Assembly: GCF_030704535.1 (NCBI RefSeq)
Contig: NC_081821.1
Span: 7,889,001-7,953,000, forward strand
From: Vitis vinifera
Taxonomy: Eukaryota > Streptophyta > Magnoliopsida > Vitales > Vitaceae
Direction: 5' to 3'
Length of the DNA: 64,000 nt
Below, in pieces: positions 11,401 through 23,955 of this stretch; position 1 is the first letter of the stretch; each line of letters begins with the position of its first letter. Both the position numbers and the translations under genes were made by a program. Under the pieces are notes generated by a model that was not told the DNA's origin, did no database searches, and saw only the letters and a list, made by a program, of their open reading frames with translations.

Positions 11401-11567
11401 ATTTAAGCTCAAAACCGAGTCATAGCCCAAGTCCAAGCCCAACAGCCCGCCCTAACCCATTCGTTCGGTTTTGGAATCAGACCATCATCAGCCAAGAGGA
11501 CTCTCTGTCTCTCCCTCCCTGTGTAAACCCCAATCCCAAAACTTCTTTTGCAGATCCATAAACCCTA

Positions 11568-14500
11568 ATGTTCCATCCCCATGAAACCTCCTATCCCAAT
11601 TTCACCTACTTGCCTCACCAATCCCATTCCACAATCCCCAACATTAGCCTTGGTCCGCTCTTCTCTCAACCTGTTCTTCATCCCACCAGCATCGATCCGT
11701 ATTCTCACTCCAGCTTATATCCTTCAATTCATGTTGTATTGGGCGGCCAGGCAACAAGATATGAAGACCCAAATGCGGTTTCACAGAATTGGGTTGTTAA
11801 GAACGCTGATCCCATTACATATGAACCTGTAAGTTTGTGCGATACAAGTCTTCTTATCTTTTTCATGTGTTGATTTATTGGTTATCTTGAGTGTTTGATG
11901 TGGTATTCGACTTCGTTGAGTAGCAACATTGATCAGTAATGGAGTTTTTAGACTGTTCTGTTTTTGTCGGGTTGTTGGTTCTTTGCGTTGATGGAAATGT
12001 TTTTTTTTTTTGTGAATTATGGATTTTCCGTTCTTCTTTGTTGTGGTTTGTGGATCTTAGATTAAATTTGATCTGTTTAGGTTAATAGTGTATGGGGCAG
12101 TGATGACAGTATATACATTATTATTTGTCATAATGGGTCTGAGATTAAATTTGGGCTCTTTGTGCTAAAATTGGGGTTCTTTCGTCTGCATGGGCTTGTT
12201 CTCTTTTGTGGCCATTCTGTAAAACTCAGTCAGACGGATCCAACATCATTGAGGAATCACTGCAAGTGAATTTCTGATTTATGGTTGGCATTCATGAGGT
12301 GAAGTCTTATTTCAACTCCTTGTGCACTGTGAACTCTCATTTCCCATGAAAAAGTTAGGAGGCACCAGGGCTCCGTTGTCTTTGCTTGGGAAGTGGTATG
12401 GGGTCAGATTTTAACCGATGGCAACTTGATGAGGGGGCCCTGGTTGTTGATGAATGGATATATTCTTTGCAAGCCTAGCTATGAATCAGTAAACGACATT
12501 CACATTCACTGTAATAAAAACCAGCTGCTGTGGGCCTTTTCATTGGCTACTTTTGGGATGCAATGGGTCTCTCCGAAGTCAGTTAAGGAGCTTCTTATGG
12601 GATGGAAAGTTGGGGGCATGGATAAGCAGAGAAGAAAATTATGGCCAGACCTTCAGGGAGGAGGAGCTTTTGGATCAAAATTTAGAAAAGGTCTTTATCA
12701 AGTCCCTGATGGAGTGGTCAAGGGTGTCTTTGGGCATACCGGCCTGCACATTACTCGATTTTGTGATAAATTGGGCCTAGGTGGTTTGTTGTTACTGTCT
12801 TCTGCATTGTTGTTGTTTTTATTGTTTTTTTCCTTCCTTTTGCTCCTTTCATGGTCCATCTTGGATACCCCCTATACAAGGTCTTTTGAAGACTTAGAAT
12901 AGTAAGAACAAACATTTAAAGCCTTTTTATGAGTACTTTTTTGGAATGGGTCAGAATGTACATAGATCATTTTTGACAATGATAGGCTTTGTCGATTGGC
13001 CTAGCTCAAAGTAAGGAGAGGGAGCTTTTGTTGTTATTCTCTCCTCTTCAAGTGTGCCTTTTTAGTGTCAATTGTATCCACTGTGTGTACTTTGTTTCAC
13101 CATTTGTTTAGGTGATATTAATATTTATAAACTATTTGCCTATCAAAAAAAAAAAACAAAAAAATCTTGTACACCTCCGTAGATAGGATGCACACCCTTT
13201 TGTTACACACATTTTTGTTGCAAATTTGCTTTCCTATAACAAAGGTGGAAAAATGGAATTTCCATGAAGGATTTGGAGAAAGAAGAGTCAAATACGTCTT
13301 AGCAGACGCATTTATGGAGTGGGAAAAACCTGAGAGAAACAAAAGGATTGCTGGTGTGATCGAATCACAAAATCCAGAATTTGACAAGGAACCTAAAGCC
13401 ATAGACATATTGGATACATGGGCTAGAATAGGTGATCTTAGCTATGCATTCTGAAGGTGAGGGAAGGGTCTATTTAACGGTCGGAGTAGAGCCCATTCAT
13501 TGGGGTGTCTGGTGTGTCTATTTGTATGAATTGATGGAATGAGTGTTTGGTTCCTAAGGGTATCTTCTGAATCAGTTTTCAGTTGGCGCTATAATATCCA
13601 ATTCCTAGACCATCTTCTTCTATTTGACCAAAACATAAACCACCCTGTCAAGTTATTGTTCATCTCATCCTGTGGCCCTGTCCAGGGAGACTCTTTAGTT
13701 TCTTTATCTTATAGCAATCTTGCTTTGACTTTTGAGTATTGAGAGGCTGTTAGCAAGGATTCTACCCAGGATAGAATGAGTGAGGCTTTTCTTTTCTTTC
13801 TTTCTTTTTTTAATAGGCAAATTAGGATAAGTGTATTAGAATAAGTGCCTCAAAAAACAGGGTGCAATTTATGTACATATGAAGTATATAACCAGGGCAC
13901 AAACAGAAAAGGAAGATAGAAAACCTATAACACTGATAAACATTAACCAATCCCCATACTATCAATAAGATCCAAGAAGGCCAAGTAGCTAAGCTCACAC
14001 CCATTTAATCCACAAGAACAAAATCTTTAAAACCACATCTTTCACCATCAAACAGGATGTCTCCTCAGCATTAAACATTTTGCTATTATGCTTTTCCATG
14101 TGATATAGAGTTGGTTATTTTAATTTCTCTCCAGAATTCATATATCATTTCCCCTTCCTAAAGCAGTTGGAATCTTTGAAATAGTAATTATATGTCTTAG
14201 CAGCTTTTAGGTTTGTGCAACAAACAGTGTAGTCAAAAGCAAAAGGCGATGTCAAGGCAATAAGGACTCCTTTGAGCTTAAGGTGAAAGGCAAAAAACAA
14301 GAGGATAGCCTAACTATATTAAGGTGATAAAAAATATAGATATATTTACCTATTGGATACTTAACCAATATAAGCGTTGTCTTCAACAATCAACACTATT
14401 AATGTTTCATCCCTCACGGTGTCTTATAAAATTAACAAAATAGTAATGATTATTCAAAGTGTTAAATATTACACCACATTATAAGACACATGATATTGTT

Positions 14501-17066
14501 TAGAGAAATTCATCCTATCTATATGCATATTCTAATTTTTCAAATATTTAAAAATTAGAATAAAAAACAACATAAGAGAATGAACATTTTAGAGAAGCTT
14601 TGACCATTATCGTCATAGTCATCATTGAAATTAAAATTATCATTATTTCCATCAAGACTAGATTGATAACCCCCATCTCATTATCACCATGTGTTGGAAA
14701 TGGGTTTGTGTGTCTAAGTGGGATGACCCGACCCAACCCAATAAATAAAAGAAATGGGGGGAGCAGTTTCTAGGAGTTCTATAACTATCCAGAAACTGCC
14801 ACCATAAATATATATATATATAAAAGATCTCTCTCTAAGAAAATTTAAAGAGAGCACGATTCTTCTTTATGTAAACAAGTCCTCTTTTGAAGTTTTTGTT
14901 TTCTTCATGAAAAGGAGGGTCAAAGGGGGTCAAGGCTCTTATGTTGTGAAAAATAGAGTGGTTCTCATATTTGTAGTTCCATTCACAACTTAGGGTAGTA
15001 AATTTGTTAGTAAAACAATCAATTGAGATTCTTGGGCATCGCAAAAGGTAACCTGAAACCTTTTTTTCCTTCACTATGATTAATGTTATGCTTTGTTTAA
15101 TCTAATGCTAGATTGAATTAAATTACAATTTAAGTACCTTTAATCTTAACACATGGTCAAAGGCAACCACCTCTATGCCTTGTGCCTTCTCTCAAGGCAA
15201 CCGCCTAGGTATTGCCTTTTTTAAGCCGCCTTGCTTGGAGGCGACTTTATCAGCCCCACCTGGCCTGGTGCCCTAGGCGATCACCTTTGATCACATTTGC
15301 CACAAATATCTTGGTTGAAGTTGAAACAAATTCTTAGAAATTTAAAGTCCATAACGTGGAATTTAGATGCCAGAAAGAAAATAAATTCTCTGAGGCTGAA
15401 TCTTTGTTTGGAAATTCATCTCAGTGATTGGGGAATAAGATTCTTTCAACAGTTTGAAAACTTTACCAATTAACCCCAAGTCCATCTTCAAAGTCCTTGT
15501 ATTTGGATGCTTTGATGACTTTTTGTGAATGTGTTTGAATGTGATGCATAAATAACTTTGTGCTGCATCTGATGACCTGAATGGTCTTTTCTTTTCCTTT
15601 TATCAGGGACCAACAAGATCCTTTTTCTCTGAATTTTCCAAAAAGTTTCATTTTGTAGCAGCATCTTAAACTATACTTCTTGTCTTGTTATACATGTTCA
15701 TGACGTTCAACTGAACATAATATAATGCATGTTCTCTCCTATTCCCTCGTCTTTATTGGAAGACGTGTATGTTTTCTTGCACATACACTTCTTAACCTCA
15801 TTTTAGTATATGTCTAATGTAAATTTTGTACTGTTCTAAGAAGTGTGTTGTGTTTTGCAGGCTGTTAAGCCTTCAAATGAGAAGGCAGTAGTGTCAACAA
15901 GTTTGAACTCCTTATGGAGCAACAATCAACCTTTGGTGAATGATATGACAATTAGAATACCAGAGCAAACCAAGGTCATTCTGTCCTTGAGGTGTGAAGT
16001 TTGCAACATTGATTGTAATAGCAAAGACGTTTTGGAGAAGCATATATCAGGGAAGAAACACAACCGAAATTTACAAATTCATACTAATCAAGTTTCTACT
16101 ACAATATCCACAAAAGATTCCATTGGAATGAACACTGGTAGTCTGGTAGGCCAAATTGGCAGTATAAGTCATCAAAGAATATTAGGGTCAGCAGGTGCAG
16201 CTGCTGGTCAGTCTTTGGTGGCAAAGAGATTGAAGCTTGTGGAAGGTGGTGCAGTAGCAGATTCTGTGAGGACCTGCACAATATGCAACGTTGCTTGCAA
16301 TAGCCAAGTAGTGTTCCAGAAACATCTTACTGGTAAAAAGCATGCTGCCCAGGTGAATTCAAAAACCAGTTTACATGCAATGTTTTTCTTTTATTTTGCT
16401 TCCCAATATTATAGCCCTAGTCAATAATAATAATTTTTTTTTGAAATGTAGCCTTTACTTGGAAATGGAACACCCATTTTCACATAGGTAAAGAATTCTC
16501 TTAAGAAATTTCACTTCACAGACTTGTTCTTGATCACCATGTAGGTTGGCTTAAGACCTCAACATTTAGTTGTCCAGCCTCATAGCAATGGCATATGGAG
16601 TAAAGCCCCAAAAAAACCCAAGTTTGTTCAATCTGCATGGTGTGAAGTCTGCAAAATCAATTGTAACAGCAGTGACGTCTTCACCAAACACATACTGGGA
16701 AAGAAACACCTGAAGAACTTGGAAAAACTAGCAGAACCAAAAAAGGACACCAGCACCTCTGCCTCAACTGCTGCACAGGTCACCACAAATCCGATAATAG
16801 GACCAATGGAAAGGCTGGATGCTAGTAAAGGTAAATCAACTGCTGCGGTAGAGCCAGGAAAGAGGCCAGCCCAATTGCAGACACAACAAAAGGATCTGGA
16901 CATAAAGAAACAGAAAATTGTAGAAGGTGGAGCAGCAGCTGGTGCAGTTAGAGCTTGTACTATATGCAATGTGGTCTGCAATAGCCAGACAGTCTTCAAC
17001 ATTCATCTCTCCGGCCAGAAGCATGCTTCCATGGTGAAGAAACTGGGTGAATCCACTGCAGCATAA
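11568..17066 (+). CDS. Four-finger U1/JAZ-type C2H2 zinc-finger protein
   Basis: Three coding exons: 11568-11828, 15861-16352 and 16545-17066 (1275 nt, 424 aa), joined at phase 0 with GT-AG introns. The N-terminal 87 residues are Pro/His/Ser-rich. Four fingers follow, all C-X2-C-X12-H-X5-H, the spacing of U1C/JAZ/matrin fingers that often bind double-stranded RNA or RNA-DNA hybrids. Finger cores are CEVCNIDCN, CTICNVACN, CEVCKINCN and CTICNVVCN. Fingers 1-2 lie in exon 2 and fingers 3-4 in exon 3, each second finger preceded by the same VEGGA-V-C-TIC context, so exon 3 looks like a duplicate of exon 2. The product is probably nuclear. The start is the first ATG, overlapping a telo-box-like AAACCCTAA at 11560-11568. 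Intron 1 (4.0 kb) carries several transposons. The exact orthologue and target are unknown. Confidence 0.85.
12335..13165 (+). mobile_element. LINE (L1-type) 3' fragment in intron 1 of the zinc-finger gene
   Basis: An open frame at 12393-12902 reads VVWGQILTDGNLMR..., then ILCKPSYESVNDIHIHC and NQLLWAFSLATFGMQWV, matching the zf-RVT domain (C-x2-C, H-x4-C type) at the C-terminus of plant L1 LINE ORF2. Upstream residues FPMKK..GTRAP fit the same domain after a frameshift. The 3' end is TTTGCCTATC plus a poly(A) tract at about 13146-13165. It is 5'-truncated. No clear target duplication was found. Confidence 0.72.
13166..13792. other. Intron 1 segment between LINE fragments
   Basis: No family was recognised. 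A 95-codon frame at 13167-13454 has no motif and lies entirely in intron sequence between two retrotransposon pieces. It may be older repeat DNA. Confidence 0.4.
13793..14110 (-). mobile_element. LINE 3'-end fragment, minus strand (tentative)
   Basis: Read on the minus strand, the segment ends TTTGCCTATTAAAAAAAG followed by an AAAG-rich tail, nearly the same 3' terminus as the LINE at 12335-13165. The non-coding text before it (TGTACATAAATTGCACCCTG, then a GAGGCACTTATTC-type stretch) resembles the 3' untranslated part of plant LINEs. No domain is included. Confidence 0.5.
14225..15298. mobile_element. hAT-like non-autonomous DNA transposon (1074 bp)
   Basis: The ends are imperfect inverted repeats: CAGTGTAGTCAAAAG at the left and, read as reverse complement, AAATGTGATCAAAGG at the right, both running into GGCGAT-rich text. 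The flanks are GCAACAAA (14217-14224) and GCCACAAA (15299-15306), an 8-bp target duplication with one mismatch. CAGTG termini with 8-bp duplications are typical of hAT elements. No transposase is encoded. It lies in intron 1 of the zinc-finger gene, 560 bp before exon 2. Confidence 0.65.
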
Positions 17067-18393
17067 AGACGGGTACCCGGCATGTTAAAACATCTTTAGA
17101 GTAGCCCTTAGTAGTCTTCAACATTCATCTTTATGCCGAAGTTGCATGATGTAAATGAAAGAAAAAGCCCTCAGTAGTGGACTGTATAGAAATATATTGC
17201 CAAATCCTCTTCTTTGTCTCTTAATGTTTGAGCCCATTTGTGTGAATCCAAAATTAAAAATGACTAGTTAAGATTTCATCTATTTTACAAATTTAAGGCA
17301 TGAAACGTAATATTTTGCATAGAGGATGTTTTGTCACATATTATCCAAAGGGGGAATATCACCCTTTTTTTTACACTATGAAATTACCATTTCAAGTAGC
17401 ATTTGACTTCATCGTAATTATCAAACAAATTTTAAGGTAACAAGATGCAACGATTGTAACAAAGTTGAAATGATAATTAAAGCTATTTTTAGAAAGATGA
17501 TTTTCTTTTGAGTTCTAAAGTATGTTGAAGTCAAATTTCATAAACCCGCGTACCTAAGAAGCTCATTCCATGTTTTAATGTAACATGTTGAAGTCCCAAC
17601 AATATTCCCATATGTACCAAATAATTACTTTTAATGGGTAATAGGGTCGAGTTTTTTCGCGACTCTCCGCCACACCCTATTCCTAATGGGACAAGGTTGG
17701 GATAAATATAAACGAATTTTAGAATTCTTTTAAAACCTAAGATGGATTCGAGAAGGTTTAAATATGATTTTGTTGGTTCTATCACAATATTAAATAATAT
17801 TTATTTTAATTGATTTTTTTTATACATTTTTTACATATATAAAATATTAAAAATTTGTATGAGAATTTTCTAAATTTAAAATTTTTTTTGGTTAGCGGAG
17901 ATGGAAATTGATATAATTAAGCGAGAAAAGGTTGAAATGGGATGATCAATTCTGAACCCACTCCATTGTTATTCTTACCGATTTACGACAAATAAAAAAG
18001 TCATATAAACCCTAAATACGTTCTTTACACCAAGGTTTATAACTCACAAGATCATAATTATTGGGATTACTTGATTTTTAAGAAAGGTGACATCCAAGAT
18101 TACAGTCTCTACTGTTTCCTTCTTGTAAGCTATTTTGGTAGGCTAGTCTTTTGTAAAAGTTGATTAAAAAAACATAATTTATTATCTGACGTGGCGCTGA
18201 AAATAAATCCAAATGGTAGAAAAAGCAACCCCCACCCCACCCAAAAAACAAAAATAAAAAGGAAAGAAGAAGGGGAGGGAAACCCGACTCCAATCTTGTG
18301 CCAGCTCAATCCATCCCATTTTGAAACTGCAATTCAGTTGCCAAAACCCTAATCTCTCAAATTTGAATTCTGTCTGAAGCGAAGAATTCCCAA
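17067..18393. other. Spacer between zinc-finger and coiled-coil genes
   Basis: Holds the 3' end of the zinc-finger transcript and, near 18300-18393, the leader of the next gene, with an AAACCCTAA-type telo-box at about 18344-18352. The middle is AT-rich. A moderately GC-rich patch at 17640-17720 looks repeat-derived but could not be named. Confidence 0.5.
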
Positions 18394-21300
18394 ATGGGAG
18401 CTATCGCATCTAATTCTTCATCTCCTCAAAACCCTACAAAGGTAATCTTCACACCAATCTCTCAAGTCCGTACTGACTTCTAATCGGTTGCCTTGTTGAC
18501 GAATTTCGATTCTTGTGCCATTTGTTTGGATTGGGTTTTGAAATCTAGGGGCTTTTCTGACCGGATGTTACTGTACCATCGCCCGAATCAAAACCTTAAT
18601 TTTTTATTTTTTATTTTGTGGGTTTTTTTTTTAATCATTGTTTGTCGGTGGCTTAAATAGTAGGCGAATGGGTTGATCATCATCCTAGTTTTTCATTTCT
18701 TGTTTATCCCTGAAGTAGTGCTCAAATTATGGGATTGGGAGTTGTTTGCAGAATGGCTTCGGAACCTTACAATTATGGAGAAGTCCAAGGCACCAATTTC
18801 AACAGCTGGATGTCTCAAATCAATGAATATTTAAGAAAAAAAATTGGTTTGTGATCAAATTATTAGCCAGCTTACACCTCTCTAATTCTCTTTGGTTGAG
18901 AATGAGAGATATGGTACAGATTGTGCACCGTAGCATGATCCTAGAGTTAATTGTGGATTGAATGAACTTCATTTTTGTTATATATAATTAAGAAATTTGA
19001 TTGAAGGGATTCAAGGCAGATTGAGATTTGTTATTTTTCATTCCATTGTTTTTATTTTATGTTGGTTGGTTGCCGGCAAGGAGCAAATCTATTGACGCTG
19101 TTGAATGAATCTTTTTCTGCTGTATGGTTTTATTCAAGGCACTATCTGTTTAAAGAAAAAACTATCATACTCTTTTTGGTCTTTCTCCCATCCTTTGAGT
19201 ACTGTCAACTTGAATTAAGTTACTTCTTATTTGTTGAATGCTTGAAGGATTTTGAGTGGAACCATGGAACCATCTATGCTAGAAGAGCTTGTTTCCTCCT
19301 TTTTTTTTTTTTTCTTTTTTATACATAAATTTTCCCATTGGGACTTGAACCTATAACCTCTTACAAATCCTCCCCAACACTTTACCACTTGAGCCAAGCC
19401 CCAAGGACTAGAAGAACCTATTTCCATAATGAATGAGATTTTATTTTTAATATTTTCAAATAAAGGAAAATTATGAGGATTGTTCCTTTACGTGGTGATT
19501 ATTAATGTTATGATTTATGAATAATTATGGACACTGTTCCAGTATTCACATTTGGGCAGGACAGTCTTTACGCCAACCAAATTAAAGTCATGGCTGATAA
19601 AGTCTCAAGTTGTAATGCGTCTAGGTGTCATGCTTAATATGTTGAAATGCTTAAGAACACATTGTGCACTTGTCTTGATGTTGATAGGTAAAAGCAAGTT
19701 AAGACTGGTGAAGTTTTTTTGACAAGAGTCTGCGGATACAGTTTATTTTCATTTCTTCTTTTTGTTACTTCTGAACATAAACACTTGTCTTCAGATCACA
19801 TGATATAGAATTTTGAATTAATTAGATATCTTGCATGGTTAACAATGATATCACAATAATGGGTGTTTACCACTTGTGTTTGTACTGTAGATGTTTAGTA
19901 GCTCCAAGAGTGAGAGCGACTCCTCTTATGACATTGAGGATCTCTTACAGATTGAAACAAGATGTAAACAGGTATGACTTCTGTCCCTTTTCTCTTAAGT
20001 CTGCTTTTTTGTTTTCCTTATTGGACCTTGTTAGGACTCATGTAGAAGGAATTCCTTTGTCTTTGATCAATTTTGTAGATTGGTTAGGAGCCAAGTAGTT
20101 GTGGGCAGGTGGTTTTGTTCTTTGCACTTCATTTTCCTTTCTCTGTCCGCTTGGCTCCCTTTGTATACTCCCAGTGTACGGTGGCTAGTTTCAGCCTTTC
20201 TTCTATCTATAGTATTATCTGCGTACTTATCCAAATAAGTGTTGGTGTATTGCCCCTCTAAAGTATTCAATCCCTCTATGTATCCTCCTGGATATGTAAA
20301 AAAAAAATCGGTGATATGGTGGATGGCTTAAGAAAAATAAATAAATAAGGAGATGGCAAAGAAATGAAGTCATGTTAAGATGTGCATCTTTCCTGTTATA
20401 ACCCATAACAGTGTGAATGAGTTCATTAAAACTTGCACTTCTTGACTATTGCTTTTTCCAGAAAAATGGCTTGCTAGGTTATTTGTTACACCACATGTGC
20501 TGTTGCCACTTGGCAGACTTATTTTATTTCATTAAACAGTTTATCTGGATATTTGTAAAATGTCCTACTGATCAACTCCTCTACCGTGTGCTTTTTTCTT
20601 CAAACGCAGCTAAAAAGAGAAACAAACATGTTGAGAGAGTCACAATCTGAAAGCTTTGAGCTGATTAGGGTAATATTTATTTATTGGTTACTTGATGAAT
20701 TTATTTAATTTATTTCATATCTAAGTTTGGTTTATTATATCTGATATCTTTTAGAAGCTCAAACTTATGGAGATGTGTGACATGGGTTAGTGTCCATAAT
20801 CCTGCCCCTTCCCCTGATGCCACATCCCCTATGAATAGAATAGCTCATTGATAAGTCTCTTATAAAATACTACTGCAATGAAACACTGAGGCTTGAAGAA
20901 TTTAACTTCTCTTGCAAACTATCTGATATCTCCTTTTCTTTCTTTCTTTTTTTTTGTGCATGTGTGTGTGTGTGTGTTTTGGGTACAGAGATTAGAGTTA
21001 CATGTGAGAACATTATCTGAAGCCCGCTCCGAAGACGAGAAACACATCCAAGAGTTGGAAAGAGAGCTGAGGAACTGTTCTCAAGAAATAGGTAGTGGTG
21101 CCCATTTAGCTTCTATTTCACTATACTCATTGGCTTACATTATTAACTCGTTTTGGATGATACTCACTTTCGATTAGAGTTTCTTTCTGTGTGGAAGCTG
21201 TTAAGAATTGTCATCAGAAGATTGAGGAGAGGAAGAAAAACACAGAATCATACCCTAGGATTGGCTTCTGCGTGTTTTTATTTGTACTACTATCTCATGA

Positions 21301-23955
21301 GATACCATGCTTTTTTTATCACCCTAGAACTCTTTGGAAACGAACATTTATATGCAACATCAAATTTTTGGTTACCTTTGTCCTAATTTGTTAGCTCTGT
21401 AACTCTGATCTGTTGAGGACTACAACTACATGAGATTTGATGAATACCGTGATAGCCATAATAATCTTGTAATGCGTCTTTATTCTATTCAAGAGTACTT
21501 TTCATCCATGCATTTATTTTCAAGAAAAACATATTGATTGTGAGAATTCTTGAAATTTAATGGATGAAGAACTGCAGTATATTCCTGATTTGAGGCTCTA
21601 GGATTGTCTTATTTGGCTTAACCTAATAACAGTCTTCCTCGTAGATTACCTGCAGGATCAACTAAATGCAAGGGATGCAGAGGTGAAGTGTCTGGGTGAG
21701 CATGTACACAGCCTTGAGTTAAAACTAGCAGACAAGGATAATTTAGAGGATATGGTTGGCAGGTTAATGCAGGAACTGAAGAGGTCAAATTCAGAGTGCA
21801 TGCTCTTGATGCAGGAATTGGAGAACAAAGAAGTGGAGTTGCAAATGTCTAGTCTGTGCATAGATAAACTAGAGGAGTCTATTTCATCTGTAACATTAGA
21901 GTTTCAATGTGAAATGGAAAGCATGAAGCTTGAAATGATTACCTTAGAGCAGAGCTGCTTTGAAGCTAAAAAATTACAGGATGAAGCCAGTGAAGAAAAA
22001 ACTAAAATGAATGGGTTGATTCAAGAGTTTCAGGTCCAGCTTCAGGATGCACAGAAAATGATCGAGTGTTTGGATAAGGAAAATAAAGAACTTAGGGGAA
22101 AGCTTAAAACATCTGAAATGGATGCCATCTTACTTCGTCAAAAGATCAAGGAACATTCAGAAGAATGGCTGGAAAACAAGGATGAATCTGAATTAAAAAC
22201 TCAGTCTTCTTCTGGTGAATTAGAGAGCAAATTTAACCTATCAACAGAAATGAGGTTAGTTACAACTTACTATTGTTTTTGGTTTATCATTTTAATGTGT
22301 AAGCTTATCATTTCTAGTGAACTATGTTATATAATTGCATGATGATGGGAAAAGAGATGTGCCTTTCTGATTGTTAAGTTTGATGGTCACTTAATTCTCA
22401 CTTGAAGAATTTCATTTAGAGCATTATCTAATCTAGTTATACTAGCCCCAGAGACATCATCTGCTTTGGATTGTCAGAAAGATAATTTGTTAACCAGCAC
22501 ATTCTGCTGATTGGATAGTCAGTTATTCTTAGTTTGTCTTTGGTGGAGCCATTGATTGATGGTTTATCACCAATGTGGACAGTTTCATTTTAGATGTAAC
22601 AAGTAACCGTCAGAAATGTGCAAGTACCGCTTTCATACCTGTAATTAATTTTTGCATTAGGTACTTGCGCCTGTTTTGATGATGTGAAGACCACATCCTG
22701 TTTTAGATGGTTGGCACAAACATGCAAATACTGATTTAGGAAAAAATTTTGACTTAAGAAACAAGAAGGAAATTTTGATTGAGGAATGAAACATGTTCCT
22801 ACTGCTAAATCATACAGTGAAGGTAACAAAGATTTTCAATAAATCAAAAATCAATGAAGATAAGAAAGAAATTGAGTAGCTCATAAATCATTATTCTCAA
22901 TATGTAATCTCTCATTGACTTCTGTTGCCTTTTTTCTGTGCCAATGCTTATGGCCATAAACTTGACTCCTGCAATTCTTAACCTAGATTCAACAAAGAGG
23001 CATCAAATACGTCCAGTTAAATAATTCTTGCCAAGGTTGTGTTCAGAATGAAACCTCCTACTAAGTTTTGTTTGCTAAGTCCTGTTAAGTATTAATAATA
23101 GTATAGGTTTTATATATTTTGTTTTGGCATCTATCCCAGTTACTTCCTTATTAGTATTTCAATTCTATTTTGAAGCACTAGTGCGGAAGTTTTGGTTCCT
23201 TTGTTTCCAAAGTTGGCAGTATCAGCAACATCAGATGTAGGTTTGAAGGAGAAGATGGAGAAGATGTCACATCAAATCCATGGCTATGAACTTCTTGTGA
23301 AGCAGCTCAAGGTACGATGATCCATGGCATGTTTGACTTGGACAATGTTTTGAGAGATCAACCTATGATCCAATGGTTTATCTTGTCAACAGAACATCAT
23401 GTTGTATTTCTTTTAGTTGTACAAAAGAAACCTTAATTTCCTTAGACAGCATCCCTCCATGAGAACTCATAGGACTCTAGCAGGTATATAAATAATTCAA
23501 CTCTATGTTGAAAATGAGACTTAAGGCAGCTTGTTTCTGAACAAGGTCTTTGTTTAATTCCAAGATATATACTTCATTTCAATTTGAAGATGTTGATATG
23601 TGAATTCTGAAAGTCATAATGAAAATGATTGCTAGGAAGAATTGAGAGAAGAAAAGTTGAAAGCAAAGGAAGAAGCAGAGGACCTAGCTCAAGAAATGGC
23701 TGAGTTAAGGTACCAAATTACAGGTATGCTTGAAGAAGAGTGCAAACGCCGTGCTTGCATTGAACAAGCATCTTTACAGAGAATAGCTGAGTTAGAGGCA
23801 CAGGTATTGATTTTTTATATTTGCTAATTTTTTTTCCCTCTCTAAGAAGCGATTTTATTTTATAATCTTGAAAAAACTTTCCTGTTTCTGTGATCAAGAT
23901 TCAGAAAGAACAAACGAAATCCTATGCTGCTATCAGGCGTTTCCGTGAAGCATAG
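18394..23955 (+). CDS. Plant coiled-coil protein of unknown function (myosin-tail/golgin-like)
   Basis: Eight exons: 18394-18441, 19891-19971, 20610-20669, 20989-21091, 21645-22254, 23176-23311, 23636-23803 and 23899-23955. They sum to 1263 nt and 420 aa, and all introns are GT-AG. The N-terminus is Ser-rich (MGAIASNSSSSPQNPTK, then SSSKSESDSSYDIEDLL). From about residue 35 to the end, nearly the whole chain is Glu/Lys/Leu heptad-rich, for example LERELRNCSQEI, MQELENKEVELQ and CLDKENKELRGKLK, so it should form a long coiled coil. I see no motor, kinase, membrane or zinc motif. It resembles proteins annotated only as 'myosin heavy chain-related' or 'USO1-like', a label that reflects coiled-coil composition and not function. 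The C-terminus is basic (IRRFREA). The first exon's ATG was chosen because the frame stays open and the splice is clean. Confidence 0.8.
19297..19407 (-). mobile_element. tRNA-derived SINE in intron 1 of the coiled-coil gene
   Basis: On the minus strand the element starts with a tRNA-like head. It has an A-box-like TGGCTCAAGTGG (19385-19396) and a B-box-like GGTTCAAGTCC (19341-19351) at the normal spacing, and it ends in an A-rich tail (plus-strand T run at 19300-19320). The flanks 19279-19296 and 19408-19425 are an 18-bp target duplication with three mismatches (CTAGAAGAGCTTGTTTCC type). Length is about 111 bp. Confidence 0.75.

Noticed and set aside
12393..12902. 169-codon frame as a host gene
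   Set aside because: The zf-RVT residues and downstream poly(A) show it is a LINE ORF2 fragment in an intron.
19341..19396. A functional tRNA gene
   Set aside because: A and B boxes are present, but the sequence lacks a cloverleaf-compatible acceptor stem and anticodon arm and has an A-rich tail with a target duplication; it is a SINE.
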